64,000 nt of DNA from a bacterium BMS3Bbin10 (GTDB taxonomy: Bacteria > Pseudomonadota > Alphaproteobacteria > Rhizobiales > Methyloligellaceae). Shown in pieces: positions 1-9,001 of the stretch. Position 1 is the stretch's first letter. Each line of letters opens with the position of its first letter. A program made the position numbers and the translations under genes. The notes under the pieces are model-generated. The model did no database searches. It was not told where the DNA came from and was given only the letters and a program-made list of their open reading frames with translations. The stretch is from assembly GCA_002897995.1 (NCBI GenBank), contig BDTT01000127.1, positions 1-64,000 on the forward strand, written 5' to 3'.

Positions 1-2
1 CG

Positions 3-707
3 GGAACCTTCATCGCTTCCGCCATTGTGGCGGTTGTCGCGATGGCGGTGCTGGCGTTTGTGGATATTCCAGGCAACGCGGCAACCACCGACGAGGCGGA
101 TATCCCGCCACGGCCTTTGCGCGAGATACTCCGCCAGGCAAAACTCCGCATCGCCATACTTACCGGGATGGTGAGCTACGGCTCCATGACATTCATCATG
201 ACCGCGACGCCGCTGGCGATGGTCGCCAGCAATCATTCGGTCGAATCGGCCGCGTTTGCAATCCAGTGGCACATCGTGGCCATGTTCGCGCCGAGCTTTT
301 TTACCGGACAGCTTATCCAGAGATTTGGCCGCGAGCGCATAGTGTTGGCGGGCATGGTATTGCTGGCCTGCGCAGGGCTCGTGGCCGCGTCGGGTCAGGC
401 AATCTGGCAATTCAATCTGGTCCTGGCCCTGTTGGGCTTGGGCTGGAATTTCGGCTATATCGGCTCGACCACAATGGTGACAGATTGTCACCGTCCCGAG
501 GAACGCAACAAGGTTCAGGCGATCAATGAATTCATGGTGTTCGGCTTTGTGGCGCTCGCGTCTTATTCCTCTGGAAAAATACTCCATGAAGCCGGTTGGA
601 CGAGCGTAGCCGTAGCTTTTCTGCCGTTTGTGGCCCTGGCCGGGGGGCTGGCGCTGATGCTGGCGGTTCGCGGTGCAAACTGGGGCGGGCAAGGGTCGCA
701 GCGCTAG
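3..707 (+). CDS. MFS transporter, C-terminal part (truncated by window edge)
   Basis: The reading frame is open from base 3, so the GTG at 27 in the ORF track is internal and the true start lies outside the window. The visible 234 residues hold alternating hydrophobic segments consistent with the last six or so helices of a major facilitator superfamily permease. A conserved-looking loop (TDCHRPEERNKVQAINEF) falls between helices, as in a group of uncharacterised bacterial MFS proteins. The protein sits in the inner membrane; the substrate cannot be read from this part. The gene ends without an obvious terminator about 200 bases before hppA. Confidence 0.8.
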   Translation, partial: GTFIASAIVAVVAMAVLAFVDIPGNAATTDEADIPPRPLREILRQAKLRIAILTGMVSYGSMTFIMTATPLAMVASNHSVESAAFAIQWHIVAMFAPSFFTGQLIQRFGRERIVLAGMVLLACAGLVAASGQAIWQFNLVLALLGLGWNFGYIGSTTMVTDCHRPEERNKVQAINEFMVFGFVALASYSSGKILHEAGWTSVAVAFLPFVALAGGLALMLAVRGANWGGQGSQR

Positions 708-744
708 GCGGAATGAGGCGCGAGTTATGCTGCTCAGACCGGAA

Positions 745-773
745 TTGTCGAGTCAGATGTTGCCTTGTACACT
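745..773 (+). promoter_or_regulatory. Candidate sigma-70-type promoter upstream of hppA
   Basis: TTGTCG and TACACT are separated by exactly 17 bases, each matching four of six consensus positions. It would give a leader of roughly 135 bases before the hppA ATG. This is pattern matching only; alphaproteobacterial promoters are loose and it could be chance. Confidence 0.3.
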
Positions 774-916
774 CAATTTTGTCATGTTCCGCGCGACTTT
801 GGTCCGGGTTGGGGACGGGGCGCCTGGGTTCGGCTTGTCGGAAAGAGCCGGTCGCGGTCCTCCAGTTAAATCTTTATCCATGACCATCAAATCTATCCAA
901 AACAGGGACGGTCATT

Positions 917-3049
917 ATGAATACGGTTCTTTACCTGATCATCGCTTGCGGTGCGTTGTCGCTCGTATACGGCATCTGGGCATCTCAATCGGTGATGTCG
1001 GCGGATGCCGGCAGCAAGCGCATGCAGGAGATAGCAAGTGCAATCCAGGAGGGGGCACAGGCCTATCTGACACGGCAATACACAACGATCGCGATTGCCG
1101 GGGCGGTCATCTTTATTATCGTAGCAATGCTGCTGTCGCTAACGGTCGCAATTGGTTTTCTTGTTGGCGCCACGCTTTCGGGCGCCGCAGGCTTTATCGG
1201 CATGCTGGTGTCGGTGAGAGCCAATGTACGCACAACTCAAGCGGCCAGCAAAAGCCTTGGCGCGGGTCTCGAGATCGCCTTTCGCGCTGGAGCCGTAACG
1301 GGTATGCTGGTCGCAGGCCTGGCGCTTCTCTCGGTCGCGGTTTACTACGCTGTTCTCACCATAGGCATGGGGTTCTCGGCGGCTGACCGAACGGTTGTCG
1401 ATGCGCTCGTCGCGCTTGGTTTCGGGGCGTCTCTTATCTCGATTTTTGCCCGTCTTGGCGGCGGCATCTTTACCAAGGGCGCCGACGTGGGCGGCGATCT
1501 CGTCGGTAAGATCGAGGCCGGTATCCCGGAAGACGACCCGCGCAACCCGGCCACCATCGCCGACAATGTCGGCGACAATGTCGGCGATTGCGCCGGGATG
1601 GCCGCCGACCTTTTTGAAACCTATGCCGTGACGGTTGTGGCCACGATGGTGCTGGCGTCGATCTTTTTCGCCGGAACCGACGTGCTTGAGGTGATGATGC
1701 TCTTTCCGCTGGCTATTGGCGGCGTTTGTGTCGTGACGTCGATTATCGGTACTTTCTTTGTCAAGCTGGGCCCGAGCCAGTCGATCATGGGCGCACTCTA
1801 CAAAGGCTTTATCGCCGCGGGCGTTCTCTCGCTCATCGCGGTCTTCGGCGTGACCTATCTGTTGCTGGGACTGGATACGCAATTCACCGTACGCGGCCTC
1901 ACCTTTACGGGCCTGGATCTTTTCTGGTGCGCCCTTATAGGCCTTGTGGTGACGACGCTTATTATCGTCATCACGGAATATTACACCGGCACCAATTACC
2001 GCCCGGTTCAATCGATTGCGTCTGCCTCGGTGACCGGGCATGGAACCAATGTGATTCAGGGTCTTGCGGTTTCGCTTGAGTCAACCGCGCTGCCCGCTCT
2101 TGTCATCATATTTGGCATCATCACGACATTTAGCCTTGCCGGCCTGTTCGGGATCGCCATTGCGGTGACGACAATGCTGGCGCTTGCGGGTGTCGTGGTC
2201 GCGCTCGATGCGTTCGGCCCGGTCACGGATAATGCCGGCGGCATCGCGGAGATGGCCAAGCTCGATGACAAGGTCCGTAACACGACCGATGCGCTTGATG
2301 CGGTGGGCAACACCACCAAGGCGGTGACCAAGGGCTATGCCATCGGTTCAGCCGGTCTGGGTGCGCTGGTGCTGTTTGGGGCCTACACAGAGGATTTGAA
2401 ATTCTTCATTTCCAAAGCCAATGAAACCGGCGGCGCCATGTTCAGCTACTTTCAGGGCGTGGAACTGGATTTCTCGCTTTCCAACCCATATGTGGTTGTC
2501 GGCCTTTTTCTTGGCGGTCTGCTTCCCTATCTTTTCAGCTCGATGAGCATGATGGCGGTTGGCCGGGCTGCTGGAGCGATTGTCGAAGAGGTGCGCCGGC
2601 AGTTCAAGGAAAAGCCGGGCATCATGAAGGGCACGGAAAAGCCCGACTATGGCCGTGCGGTTGATATTTTGACCAAGGCCGCCATCAGGGAGATGATGTT
2701 ACCATCGCTCCTGCCGGTCCTCTCTCCCATCGTCTGCTTCTTTGCCGTGAGCGCTATTGCCGGCAAATCCGCGGCATTTTCCACCCTCGGCGCCATGCTC
2801 CTTGGCGTTATTGTGACAGGTTTGTTCACTGCGATTTCAATGACCGCGGGGGGCGGGGCCTGGGATAACGCGAAGAAGTTCATCGAGGACGGCAACTATG
2901 GCGGCAAGGGGTCCGAAGCTCACAAGGCCGCGATAACGGGCGATACGGTTGGCGATCCTTACAAGGATACCGCCGGTCCGGCTGTCAACCCGATGATCAA
3001 GATCACGAATATCGTGGCGCTACTGCTGCTTGCGGTGCTGGCCCACTAG
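917..3049 (+). CDS. hppA: Membrane-bound proton-translocating pyrophosphatase, K+-independent type
   Basis: This 710-residue integral membrane enzyme hydrolyses pyrophosphate and pumps protons across the inner membrane. About 15-16 hydrophobic segments are visible. The pyrophosphate-binding loop [14 protein letters not shown] lies near residues 187-200, followed by an acidic cluster ([12 protein letters not shown], 216-227) and a second conserved acidic site ([12 protein letters not shown], 431-442). The K+-dependence switch region reads [10 protein letters not shown] with lysine near residue 468. From family knowledge, lysine here marks the K+-independent subfamily, as in Rhodospirillum rubrum. 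The gene appears monocistronic: a long leader before it and a strong terminator directly after. Confidence 0.97.
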   Translation: MNTVLYLIIACGALSLVYGIWASQSVMSADAGSKRMQEIASAIQEGAQAYLTRQYTTIAIAGAVIFIIVAMLLSLTVAIGFLVGATLSGAAGFIGMLVSVRANVRTTQAASKSLGAGLEIAFRAGAVTGMLVAGLALLSVAVYYAVLTIGMGFSAADRTVVDALVALGFGASLISIFARLGGGIFTKGADVGGDLVGKIEAGIPEDDPRNPATIADNVGDNVGDCAGMAADLFETYAVTVVATMVLASIFFAGTDVLEVMMLFPLAIGGVCVVTSIIGTFFVKLGPSQSIMGALYKGFIAAGVLSLIAVFGVTYLLLGLDTQFTVRGLTFTGLDLFWCALIGLVVTTLIIVITEYYTGTNYRPVQSIASASVTGHGTNVIQGLAVSLESTALPALVIIFGIITTFSLAGLFGIAIAVTTMLALAGVVVALDAFGPVTDNAGGIAEMAKLDDKVRNTTDALDAVGNTTKAVTKGYAIGSAGLGALVLFGAYTEDLKFFISKANETGGAMFSYFQGVELDFSLSNPYVVVGLFLGGLLPYLFSSMSMMAVGRAAGAIVEEVRRQFKEKPGIMKGTEKPDYGRAVDILTKAAIREMMLPSLLPVLSPIVCFFAVSAIAGKSAAFSTLGAMLLGVIVTGLFTAISMTAGGGAWDNAKKFIEDGNYGGKGSEAHKAAITGDTVGDPYKDTAGPAVNPMIKITNIVALLLLAVLAH

Positions 3050-3077
3050 GGATCATCTGAATTGTGAAACTGGAGAG

Positions 3078-3107
3078 GGACCCTGCCTGTGGCGGGGTCC
3101 TTTTTTT
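3078..3107 (+). terminator. Rho-independent terminator of hppA
   Basis: GGACCCTGCC and GGCGGGGTCC form a 10-bp stem with one G-T wobble around a TGT loop, followed by seven T residues. It starts 28 bases after the hppA stop and separates hppA from the convergent bamE. Confidence 0.93.
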
Positions 3108-3158
3108 CCCGATCAACCGGCATTTGATTTTTTGGCCCGCCGATGGTTCAAAAAATAT

Positions 3159-3656
3159 TTACTGCTGCAATAGAGAGCGGCGGTTGGCGATGTTGCCGAA
3201 GAGCTGTTCCAGCGCGGTCAGCTTCTTGCCGTAAGTCGGCGTTTCACCGCTGATGATATCAATAATCTTTCCATCCTGCAGGCCATAATGCGAGACTTCA
3301 CGCACGCTTTGCTGCTGGTTGAAATAGATCGCGACGATTTTCCGGTCGATGACCTTGGGGCGCCCCATGGGCATAGTCTTCCGGACGCTGGAAATATAAT
3401 AGAAAACGTCGCCGTCGAGAGTGCCCTTTGTATCGGGCGTGCCAAGGGTGAGGCGGACCTGATCCTGTGACATGCCCGGTTGAATCTGCTCCAGATCGAC
3501 GTCGGTGAACAGATGGCCATGGCGATCAATCTGCCCGGCGCAGCCAACAAGAAGCAGCACAGCCAAATACACCGAAGCGCTCCCGAGGGAACGCAAAATA
3601 CGCGTTACGGCCGTTGTCCGCCGCGTTTTTATGCTGTCACCGGTGAGGTCTGTCAT
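3159..3656 (-). CDS. bamE: Outer membrane assembly factor BamE (SmpA/OmlA family lipoprotein)
   Basis: The 165-residue product has a hydrophobic stretch ending in a lipobox (LLLVGC, Cys39) and then the SmpA/OmlA fold, seen in IQPGMSQDQVRLTLGTPD. BamE is a lipoprotein accessory of the BAM complex that inserts beta-barrel proteins. The start at 3656 has GGACGAAA just upstream. An alternative ATG at 3689 is preceded by TAGGA, so the n-region length is uncertain, and the ORF-track start at 3845 would overlap the divergent gene. The tail after about residue 130 is longer than in E. coli, as is common in alphaproteobacteria. It is divergent from the cytochrome chaperone gene. Confidence 0.88.
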   Translation of the reverse strand: MTDLTGDSIKTRRTTAVTRILRSLGSASVYLAVLLLVGCAGQIDRHGHLFTDVDLEQIQPGMSQDQVRLTLGTPDTKGTLDGDVFYYISSVRKTMPMGRPKVIDRKIVAIYFNQQQSVREVSHYGLQDGKIIDIISGETPTYGKKLTALEQLFGNIANRRSLLQQ

Positions 3657-3758
3657 TTTCGTCCAATGGCGTTTAATACTCTTGAGCATTCCTATAACGT
3701 GAAATCGGTCGTTTGGGCATGATTTGTGGCGGCATGCGTTAAGGAATATCAGGCACCG

Positions 3759-4313
3759 ATGCTGAACTGGATTGCGAGGCGCGCGCGCCGCAAGAGGAAT
3801 GCGCACGATCTTTATGGCTCCATTGTGGCGCTCTCGCGTTCGCAAGTCCTATACGCGCAAATGGGCGTCCCCGATACGGTCGAAGGCAGGTTTGAAATTC
3901 TGGTGTTCCACGTCTTTGCGTGCCTGGACAGGATCGGCCGGATCAGCAGCGAGAATAGTTTTCTGGCGCAGGATCTGGTTAACGTATTTTTTGCCGATAT
4001 GGACACAACATCGCGTGAACTTGGTGTCGGCGATATGGCGGTTCCAAAGAAAATGAGGTCCTTGGCCGCGGTGTATGAAGAGCGAATGAAAACCTACAGG
4101 CAGGCCGGCGAAAAAAAATCCGGGAATTCGCTTGCGGCCGCTCTGGCCGGGAATATTTTCAGTCCCGCGGACGCGCCGGCGAAAGCGCCATGTCTCGCAA
4201 AATATGTGCGGGACCTTCAAAAATCATTGTCGGATACGGGAATTACAGACCTTGAAGCGGGTCGCATACGCGCGCCCGACACGTCAATGTCCGGCGGCGG
4301 AAGTGAAAAATGA
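3759..4313 (+). CDS. Ubiquinol-cytochrome c chaperone family protein (CBP3-like)
   Basis: This 184-residue protein shows the CBP3/UQCC1-type pattern: a short basic N-terminus, then LYGSIVALSRSQVLYAQMGV, and a helical core with FEILVFHVFACLDRI. In mitochondria the family assists assembly of cytochrome b in complex III; a similar role in the alphaproteobacterial bc1 complex is inferred. I chose the ATG at 3759 over the upstream GTG at 3726 because the family normally begins just before the basic segment. Its stop overlaps an ATG at 4310 (ATGA), and yceD begins 12 bases downstream, so the two are probably cotranscribed. Confidence 0.85.
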   Translation: MLNWIARRARRKRNAHDLYGSIVALSRSQVLYAQMGVPDTVEGRFEILVFHVFACLDRIGRISSENSFLAQDLVNVFFADMDTTSRELGVGDMAVPKKMRSLAAVYEERMKTYRQAGEKKSGNSLAAALAGNIFSPADAPAKAPCLAKYVRDLQKSLSDTGITDLEAGRIRAPDTSMSGGGSEK

Positions 4314-4324
4314 GGAGTGGCGCT

Positions 4325-4897
4325 ATGAACCGCAATCCGGACCCGTGCGGTGTGGAGCCGCTTTTCTCGCGTCCCTTTGCAACCGGCGAAATTCCGGCGA
4401 AAGGCGTGAAGGGCCTGGTGGAGGCCAGCGAGAGTGAGCGGGTGCGGATCGCGGCGGCTCTCGATTTGGCGGGGCTGGAAAATTTTTGGATGAATTTTCA
4501 GTTGAACCGCGCCGGACGGCGCCATTTCAAATTGTCCGGGCATATGGTGGCTTCGGCTACACAGATTTGTGTTATCTCACTGAAACCGGTGGAGACCAGG
4601 GTCGATGAAAAAATCGAGATTGAATTCTGGCCGCCCGAGGACGTCGCGCGGATAGAGGTTGAAGTTGAGTCGGAAAGCATGTCTGTTCCTCTCGATGGTC
4701 CCGAACCGATCCCGGACGGCGTTATCGATGTTGGACAGCTTGCCTATGAGCATCTGGCCGCGTCACTGGATCCTTACCCCAAAGAGGCCGGAGTGCATTT
4801 CGAATGGATCAATCCTGAGGCTGAGGATGTGTCTGCTGACCGGCCCTTTGCCGGGCTGGCCCGGCTGAGAGACCGCCGGTTCTCAAATTCAGACTAG
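4325..4897 (+). CDS. yceD: YceD family (DUF177) protein, 23S rRNA accumulation factor
   Basis: This 190-residue protein carries the DUF177 pattern: a central segment QICVISLKPVETRVDEKIEIEF near residues 80-100 and an acidic C-terminal half with GVIDVGQLAYEHLAASLDPYP. YceD proteins affect 23S rRNA levels in bacteria and plastids. Neither the zinc-type cysteine pairs nor rpmF, which follows yceD in many other bacteria, are present here. The start at 4325 has GAGGAG seven bases upstream; the ORF-track ATG at 4310 lies inside the stop of the previous gene. The order yceD, plsX, fabH, ihfA, merR is a standard alphaproteobacterial block. Confidence 0.88.
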   Translation: MNRNPDPCGVEPLFSRPFATGEIPAKGVKGLVEASESERVRIAAALDLAGLENFWMNFQLNRAGRRHFKLSGHMVASATQICVISLKPVETRVDEKIEIEFWPPEDVARIEVEVESESMSVPLDGPEPIPDGVIDVGQLAYEHLAASLDPYPKEAGVHFEWINPEAEDVSADRPFAGLARLRDRRFSNSD

Positions 4898-5021
4898 ATT
4901 TTTTTGATTGATGTTGTCACGCAAATGATATCCGGTATTTTCAAATAGAATTCAAAGCGCAGGGGGGGATGGCCACGGGAATTTACGTGCCGGTCCGCTT
5001 GCCCGGAACCTGGTCGTATAA

Positions 5022-6068
5022 ATGTCTGCCACACAAACGATAGCGCTTGATGTTATGGGCGGTGACCACGGACCCCGGGTCGTGATACCCGGCGCCGCCA
5101 TTTCTTTGGTGCGCCATCCCGAAATACATTACATCCTGTTTGGCGATGAAGCGCTTATTCGCGAGGAGCTCAAATCGCACCCGGAGCTTGCCGACAGATG
5201 TGAAATCGTTCACACCGACGTCGCCATTTCAATGGACGCCAAACCGAGTCAGGCGCTGCGCCAGGGTCGATGGAAGAGCAGCATGTGGAAGGCGATCGAA
5301 GCGGTGCGCGACGGCAATGCCAGCGCCGTTATCTCCGCCGGCAACACTGGCGCGCTTATGGCGATGTCGAGATTCTGCCTGAAGACGCTGCCGGAAATCG
5401 AGCGCCCCGCAATCGCCGCCATCTGGCCGACCGTGCAAAGTGAATGCATTGTGCTCGATGTGGGAGCCAATGTCGGAGCCGATGCACGCCAGCTGCTCGA
5501 TTGTTCCATGATGGGCGCGGCGATGGCCCGGGCGCTGTTTTCCCAAGACCGCCCGAGCGTGGGTTTGCTCAATATCGGCGTTGAGGAAGTCAAGGGACTC
5601 GGTGAAGTGCGCAAGGCGGCGGAGGCATTGCGCGATTCCGACCCGCCGTTTGAATATCATGGATTTGTGGAAGGCGACGATGTGGGGCAGGGCGTTGTCG
5701 ACGTAGTCGTCACGGAAGGTTTTTCCGGCAATATTGCGCTCAAGACCGCTGAGGGCACGGCGAAGCAGATCGCCGAATATCTCAAGGCGGCAATGACCCG
5801 TTCTCCCATGGCGCGCATCGGCGCTGTACTGGCGCGGGGGGCCTTTCAGGCACTGAAGGAGAAGATGGACCCGCGCCAATCCAATGGCGGCGTTTTTCTT
5901 GGACTGAATGGCATTGTCATCAAAAGTCATGGCGGAACGGATGCCATAGGGTTTGCGAGTGCGATTGATATTGGCTACGACATGGCCCGCGGCGATCTCG
6001 TGGCGCGCCTTGCGGTTGATATCGAGAAATTCCACGCATCCCTGAACATGGAGATAATTGCGAAATGA
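5022..6068 (+). CDS. plsX: Phosphate acyltransferase PlsX
   Basis: PlsX converts acyl-ACP to acyl-phosphate, the acyl donor for PlsY in phospholipid synthesis. The 348-residue protein begins with the family signature [12 protein letters not shown], and carries [10 protein letters not shown] near residue 108 and [16 protein letters not shown] near 230. Length and ends match the family. It lies 15 bases upstream of fabH and is surely in the same operon, coupling initiation of fatty acid and phospholipid synthesis. No FapR-type operator was recognised upstream. Confidence 0.96.
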   Translation: MSATQTIALDVMGGDHGPRVVIPGAAISLVRHPEIHYILFGDEALIREELKSHPELADRCEIVHTDVAISMDAKPSQALRQGRWKSSMWKAIEAVRDGNASAVISAGNTGALMAMSRFCLKTLPEIERPAIAAIWPTVQSECIVLDVGANVGADARQLLDCSMMGAAMARALFSQDRPSVGLLNIGVEEVKGLGEVRKAAEALRDSDPPFEYHGFVEGDDVGQGVVDVVVTEGFSGNIALKTAEGTAKQIAEYLKAAMTRSPMARIGAVLARGAFQALKEKMDPRQSNGGVFLGLNGIVIKSHGGTDAIGFASAIDIGYDMARGDLVARLAVDIEKFHASLNMEIIAK

Positions 6069-6083
6069 GCGGAGTATCGTGAG

Positions 6084-7061
6084 GTGAGTCCCATCCGATC
6101 CGTCATACTGGGGTGCGGCGGTTATTTGCCGGAAACCGTGCTCACCAACAACGATCTGGCGAAAATCGTGGATACCAGCGATGAGTGGATTTTTGCGCGC
6201 ACCGGTATCCGCGAGCGCCATATCGCCGCGGAAGGCGAACTGACCTCCGATCTGGGCACCAAGGCCGCCTTGCAGGCGCTTGAGCACGCGGGAGTGGAGG
6301 CCAGGGATATTGACCTCATCATTCTGGCAACCTCAACGCCTGACAATACGTTTCCCGCCTCGGCCGTCACAATCCAGGCCAATCTCGGGATCACGCATGG
6401 GGCCGCGTTTGACCTGCAGGCGGTTTGTTCAGGCTTCGTCTTCGCGCTGTCAACCGCCGATAATTTTCTCAAATCCGGTCAATTCAGGCGCGCTCTGGTG
6501 ATCGGGGCCGAGACCTTCTCACGTATTCTCGACTGGGAAGACCGCAGTACCTGTGTCTTGTTCGGTGACGGCGCCGGGGCGGTGGTGGTTGACGCACAGA
6601 AGTTGAACGGCGCCGGTCTTGACCGGGGCATATTGATGTCGGAGCTCCGCTCCGACGGGCGCCACCGTGAAAAGCTCTATGTAGATGGCGGGCCATCATC
6701 GACCGGCACGGTCGGACATCTACGCATGAATGGGCGTGAGGTATTTCGTCATGCCGTCACCAATATCTCCGATGTCATTGAAGTGACGCTTGCCAAGAGC
6801 GGCTATAGTGCCGACCAGATAGACTGGTTTGTGCCGCATCAGGCCAATAAGCGGATACTTGACGGCACGGCGCGCAAAATTGGCCTGGACCCGGAAAAGG
6901 TCGTGATTACGGTCGAGAAACACGCCAATACCTCAGCCGCCTCGATACCGCTTGCCCTGAATGTCGCGCTGGAGGACGGCAGGATTCAGCGGGGCGATCT
7001 GGTCTTGATGGAAGCCATGGGAGGCGGATTTACCTGGGGCGCCGTTCTCGTTCGCTGGTAG
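6084..7061 (+). CDS. fabH: 3-oxoacyl-ACP synthase III (FabH)
   Basis: FabH condenses acetyl-CoA with malonyl-ACP to begin type II fatty acid synthesis. The 325-residue protein has the complete catalytic triad: Cys115 in AVCSGF, His252 in PHQANKRI and Asn282 in HANTSAAS. The CoA-binding region includes [14 protein letters not shown] near residue 33. It starts with GTG at 6084, supported by GGAG nine bases upstream and an N-terminus of normal length. It follows plsX closely and precedes ihfA after a 213-base gap. Confidence 0.96.
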   Translation: MSPIRSVILGCGGYLPETVLTNNDLAKIVDTSDEWIFARTGIRERHIAAEGELTSDLGTKAALQALEHAGVEARDIDLIILATSTPDNTFPASAVTIQANLGITHGAAFDLQAVCSGFVFALSTADNFLKSGQFRRALVIGAETFSRILDWEDRSTCVLFGDGAGAVVVDAQKLNGAGLDRGILMSELRSDGRHREKLYVDGGPSSTGTVGHLRMNGREVFRHAVTNISDVIEVTLAKSGYSADQIDWFVPHQANKRILDGTARKIGLDPEKVVITVEKHANTSAASIPLALNVALEDGRIQRGDLVLMEAMGGGFTWGAVLVRW

Positions 7062-7274
7062 CCGCGACCGGAAGTGATTTGCCGGGTGCGCCTGTTCACT
7101 CTCCTCCCAATCCTGAATTTTATTCCTCAAAAACCTGCCGAGGGACGCGTATTGCAAAAAAAAGAGAGAATTATTTCCTTGAATGCGCGCAATTACTCCA
7201 ATCGAACATTGACCCTCGTTCACCTTGTCCATTAGCATCACCAAATGGGATCTGTTGTTGTGGGGCGCACCTGA

Positions 7275-7592
7275 ATGGCTGGTAAAACACTGACTCGAGC
7301 GGATTTAGCTGAGGCGGTCTTTCAGAAAGTGGGCCTGCCGCGCAATGAATCTGCGGAGTTGGTTGAACTGGTCCTGAAAGAAATTACCGGCAGTCTGGAG
7401 CGCGGGTTATCAGTCAAACTGTCATCCTTCGGCTCCTTCGGCATTCGCGAAAAAGGCGAGCGGATCGGCCGCAATCCAAAAACCGGCGAAGAAGTGCCGA
7501 TCACGCCACGGCGGGTGCTTGTGTTCCGGGCCAGCAACATCATGAAGGAACAGGTCAACAATACACTGACAAAGAAGAATGCGGCCAGTTGA
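7275..7592 (+). CDS. ihfA: Integration host factor subunit alpha
   Basis: This 105-residue DNA-bending protein of the HU/IHF family begins [18 protein letters not shown] and carries the beta-arm region [23 protein letters not shown] near residues 65-87, where the intercalating proline lies. It pairs with IhfB to bend DNA at promoters, origins and recombination sites. The long gap before it (7062-7274) includes TTGACC at 7208 but only a poor -10, so the promoter is not resolved. It precedes a MerR regulator, an order widely conserved in alphaproteobacteria. Confidence 0.95.
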   Translation: MAGKTLTRADLAEAVFQKVGLPRNESAELVELVLKEITGSLERGLSVKLSSFGSFGIREKGERIGRNPKTGEEVPITPRRVLVFRASNIMKEQVNNTLTKKNAAS

Positions 7593-7631
7593 GTCACGGC
7601 TCGTTTAACGCGATTTTGTGGGGAATTGTAG

Positions 7632-8096
7632 TTGGACAAATCACCGGAGGCCTTTCGAACCATCAGCGAAGTTGCAGATGATCTTGATGTGCCAAAGCAC
7701 GTATTGAGATTTTGGGAAGGAAAATTTTCCCAGTTGCGCCCGCTGAAGCGCGGCGGTGGCCGGCGCTATTACAGACCCGAAGATGTGAATTTACTTCGAG
7801 GCATTCGCCAGCTTCTTTACGGGGACAAATACACAATCAAGGGCGTACAGCGGATTCTGCGCGAGCAGGGTGTGCGTCATGTCATGACGTGTTCGGAGAA
7901 TTCTTCCGACGGTGGCGTGCAAGCCAATGTAACCGATATCCCGGATGTCGCCGCTGAAGCGGCGCGGCGCGCCGCCGATCAGTTTGAGGATGGGTCGGGC
8001 GCCGAGGGAATGAATAAGTGGCAGGTGAATCAGTTGCGGGCGTTACTCGCCGAGCTTGAGGAATGCAAAAAATTGCTCATGGCTTCCAAGGGCTAG
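7632..8096 (+). CDS. MerR family transcriptional regulator (ihfA-linked)
   Basis: This 154-residue protein has the MerR winged helix near residues 9-80: [24 protein letters not shown] and [23 protein letters not shown]. The C-terminal part is helical and lacks the cysteines of metal-sensing MerR proteins. The start must be TTG at 7632, which has GGGGA upstream; no ATG precedes the DNA-binding domain. Its target is unknown, although the gene is conserved behind ihfA in this class. The stop TAG is immediately followed by a palindromic repeat that appears again at 15 kb. Confidence 0.9.
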   Translation: MDKSPEAFRTISEVADDLDVPKHVLRFWEGKFSQLRPLKRGGGRRYYRPEDVNLLRGIRQLLYGDKYTIKGVQRILREQGVRHVMTCSENSSDGGVQANVTDIPDVAAEAARRAADQFEDGSGAEGMNKWQVNQLRALLAELEECKKLLMASKG

Positions 8097-8166
8097 TGCG
8101 TATCACCGATAAGCCTGTCCCCGCGAAGGCGGGGATGGGAACCGGTTATCGGAAAAATGATACGCA
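8097..8166. repeat. Palindromic repeat, copy 1 (nested hairpins)
   Basis: The left arm TGCGTATCACCGATAA matches copy 2 at 15116 exactly. The right arm is interrupted by about five A-rich bases before TGATACGCA. Between the arms sits a second hairpin, CCCCGC GAAG GCGGGG, followed by TGGGAACC, which also occurs in the loop region of copy 2. The element begins right after the merR stop codon. There is no T-tract, so it is not a classical terminator. Confidence 0.75.
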
Positions 8167-8286
8167 TAAATAAAAAGTTAGATCGCGGTTTTGATTCCAT
8201 CAAAACATGAAGCGATCTAGGCCGTTCCGGCGCATCTAGCGATTGACCCGCTCAACGGAAGCGGGCAAAACAAATTTATATTGTGG

Positions 8287-8364
8287 CGGAGCGTGGCGCA
8301 GCCCGGTTAGCGCACCGGTCTGGGGGACCGGGGGTCGCGAGTTCAAATCTCGCCGCTCCGACCA
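8287..8364 (+). tRNA. tRNA-Pro (anticodon GGG)
   Basis: The acceptor stem CGGAGCG pairs with CGCTCCG, the anticodon stem CCGGT pairs with ACCGG around the loop CTGGGGG (anticodon GGG), and the T-arm GCGAG/CTCGC holds TTCAAAT. An encoded ACCA completes the 3' end. It reads CCC and CCU proline codons. The downstream side holds a transposase remnant and an unrecognised gene, but I found no duplicate of the tRNA 3' end that would mark an integration site. Confidence 0.95.
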
Positions 8365-8550
8365 TTTTCCTTCTTTGCTTTAGTTCCCTGTGAAAAACTC
8401 AAACGCCATTAATTTGCATGGCCATTTTTCTGATTTGAAGTAACGGGATTTGCAAGAAACCAGCGGTTTGGCTGTTGTTTTCTTGCGATTTGGGATTCAT
8501 TTTCCGGTCCCTTTGTGATTCCCTCAAGACATTGAACTTGGAGGGATCGG

Positions 8551-8894
8551 ATGCGACCGAAACAACAGCACAAAGCGCGGCATGACGACCTTTTCCGCGC
8601 CCGCCTCGATCAGATCATCAACATGAAGCATGAGCTTGTGATCTTGTCGGACAGGATCGACTGGGCCTGGCTCGACGATGAGTTGGCGAGGAGTTTTTCC
8701 AACACGAACTGCCGCACGAGCGCTCCGGCATGAGCCATTGGCGCAAGCGTATTGGCGATCACCTGGACATTCTGTTGGCTGAAAGCCTGCGCATCGCCCA
8801 TGACACCGGCGCCTTGAAGAAGAGCATCGTGACTGCCGGACAGGGTGGGGACCACTCGCACAGTCGGCCCGACCCAGCGAAGCCGACATGGTGA
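8551..8894 (+). pseudogene. Decayed IS5-family transposase (internal deletion and frameshift)
   Basis: Two frames together match the N-terminal part of a common IS5-type transposase. Frame one gives MRPKQQ, then LFRARLDQIINMKHELV and DWAWLDDEL. The other frame, from about 8691 to the TGA at 8892, gives FFQHELPHERSGMSHWRKR and LDILLAESLRIAHDTGALKK. The roughly 60 residues that normally lie between these blocks are missing, as is everything after the second block, including the DDE catalytic core. It cannot be active. Terminal inverted repeats were not recognised. Family assignment is from memory of the sequence pattern. Confidence 0.75.
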
Positions 8895-9001
8895 CGATAG
8901 CCCCTGAGTAGAGGCGGATGGCGCAAAGTTTGAGGTATTGGTGAAACTAGTGAGGAAAACTTGCATCTCCAATTGGCGTAAATTTTGAGCGGGAGGTAGT
9001 C

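Noticed and set aside
27-29. GTG at 27 as a start for the MFS gene
   Set aside because: The frame is open upstream to the window edge with hydrophobic sequence, so the GTG is internal to a truncated gene.
1139-2041. 300-aa minus-strand ORF
   Set aside because: It lies entirely antisense to hppA and is a polar, low-complexity translation typical of a shadow of a high-GC membrane-protein gene.
7208-7235. TTGACC-based promoter for ihfA
   Set aside because: The candidate -10 at either 16 or 17 bases (ATTAGC or TTAGCA) is too poor to list as a feature.
8277-8282. TATATT as a -10 box for tRNA-Pro
   Set aside because: It ends only four bases before the tRNA 5' end, which leaves no room for a start site and leader, and no -35 has the right spacing.
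8337-8364. tRNA-Pro 3' end as an attL-type site
   Set aside because: I looked for a second copy of the TTCAAATCTCGCCGCTCCG segment downstream to 12 kb and saw none, and there is no integrase gene.
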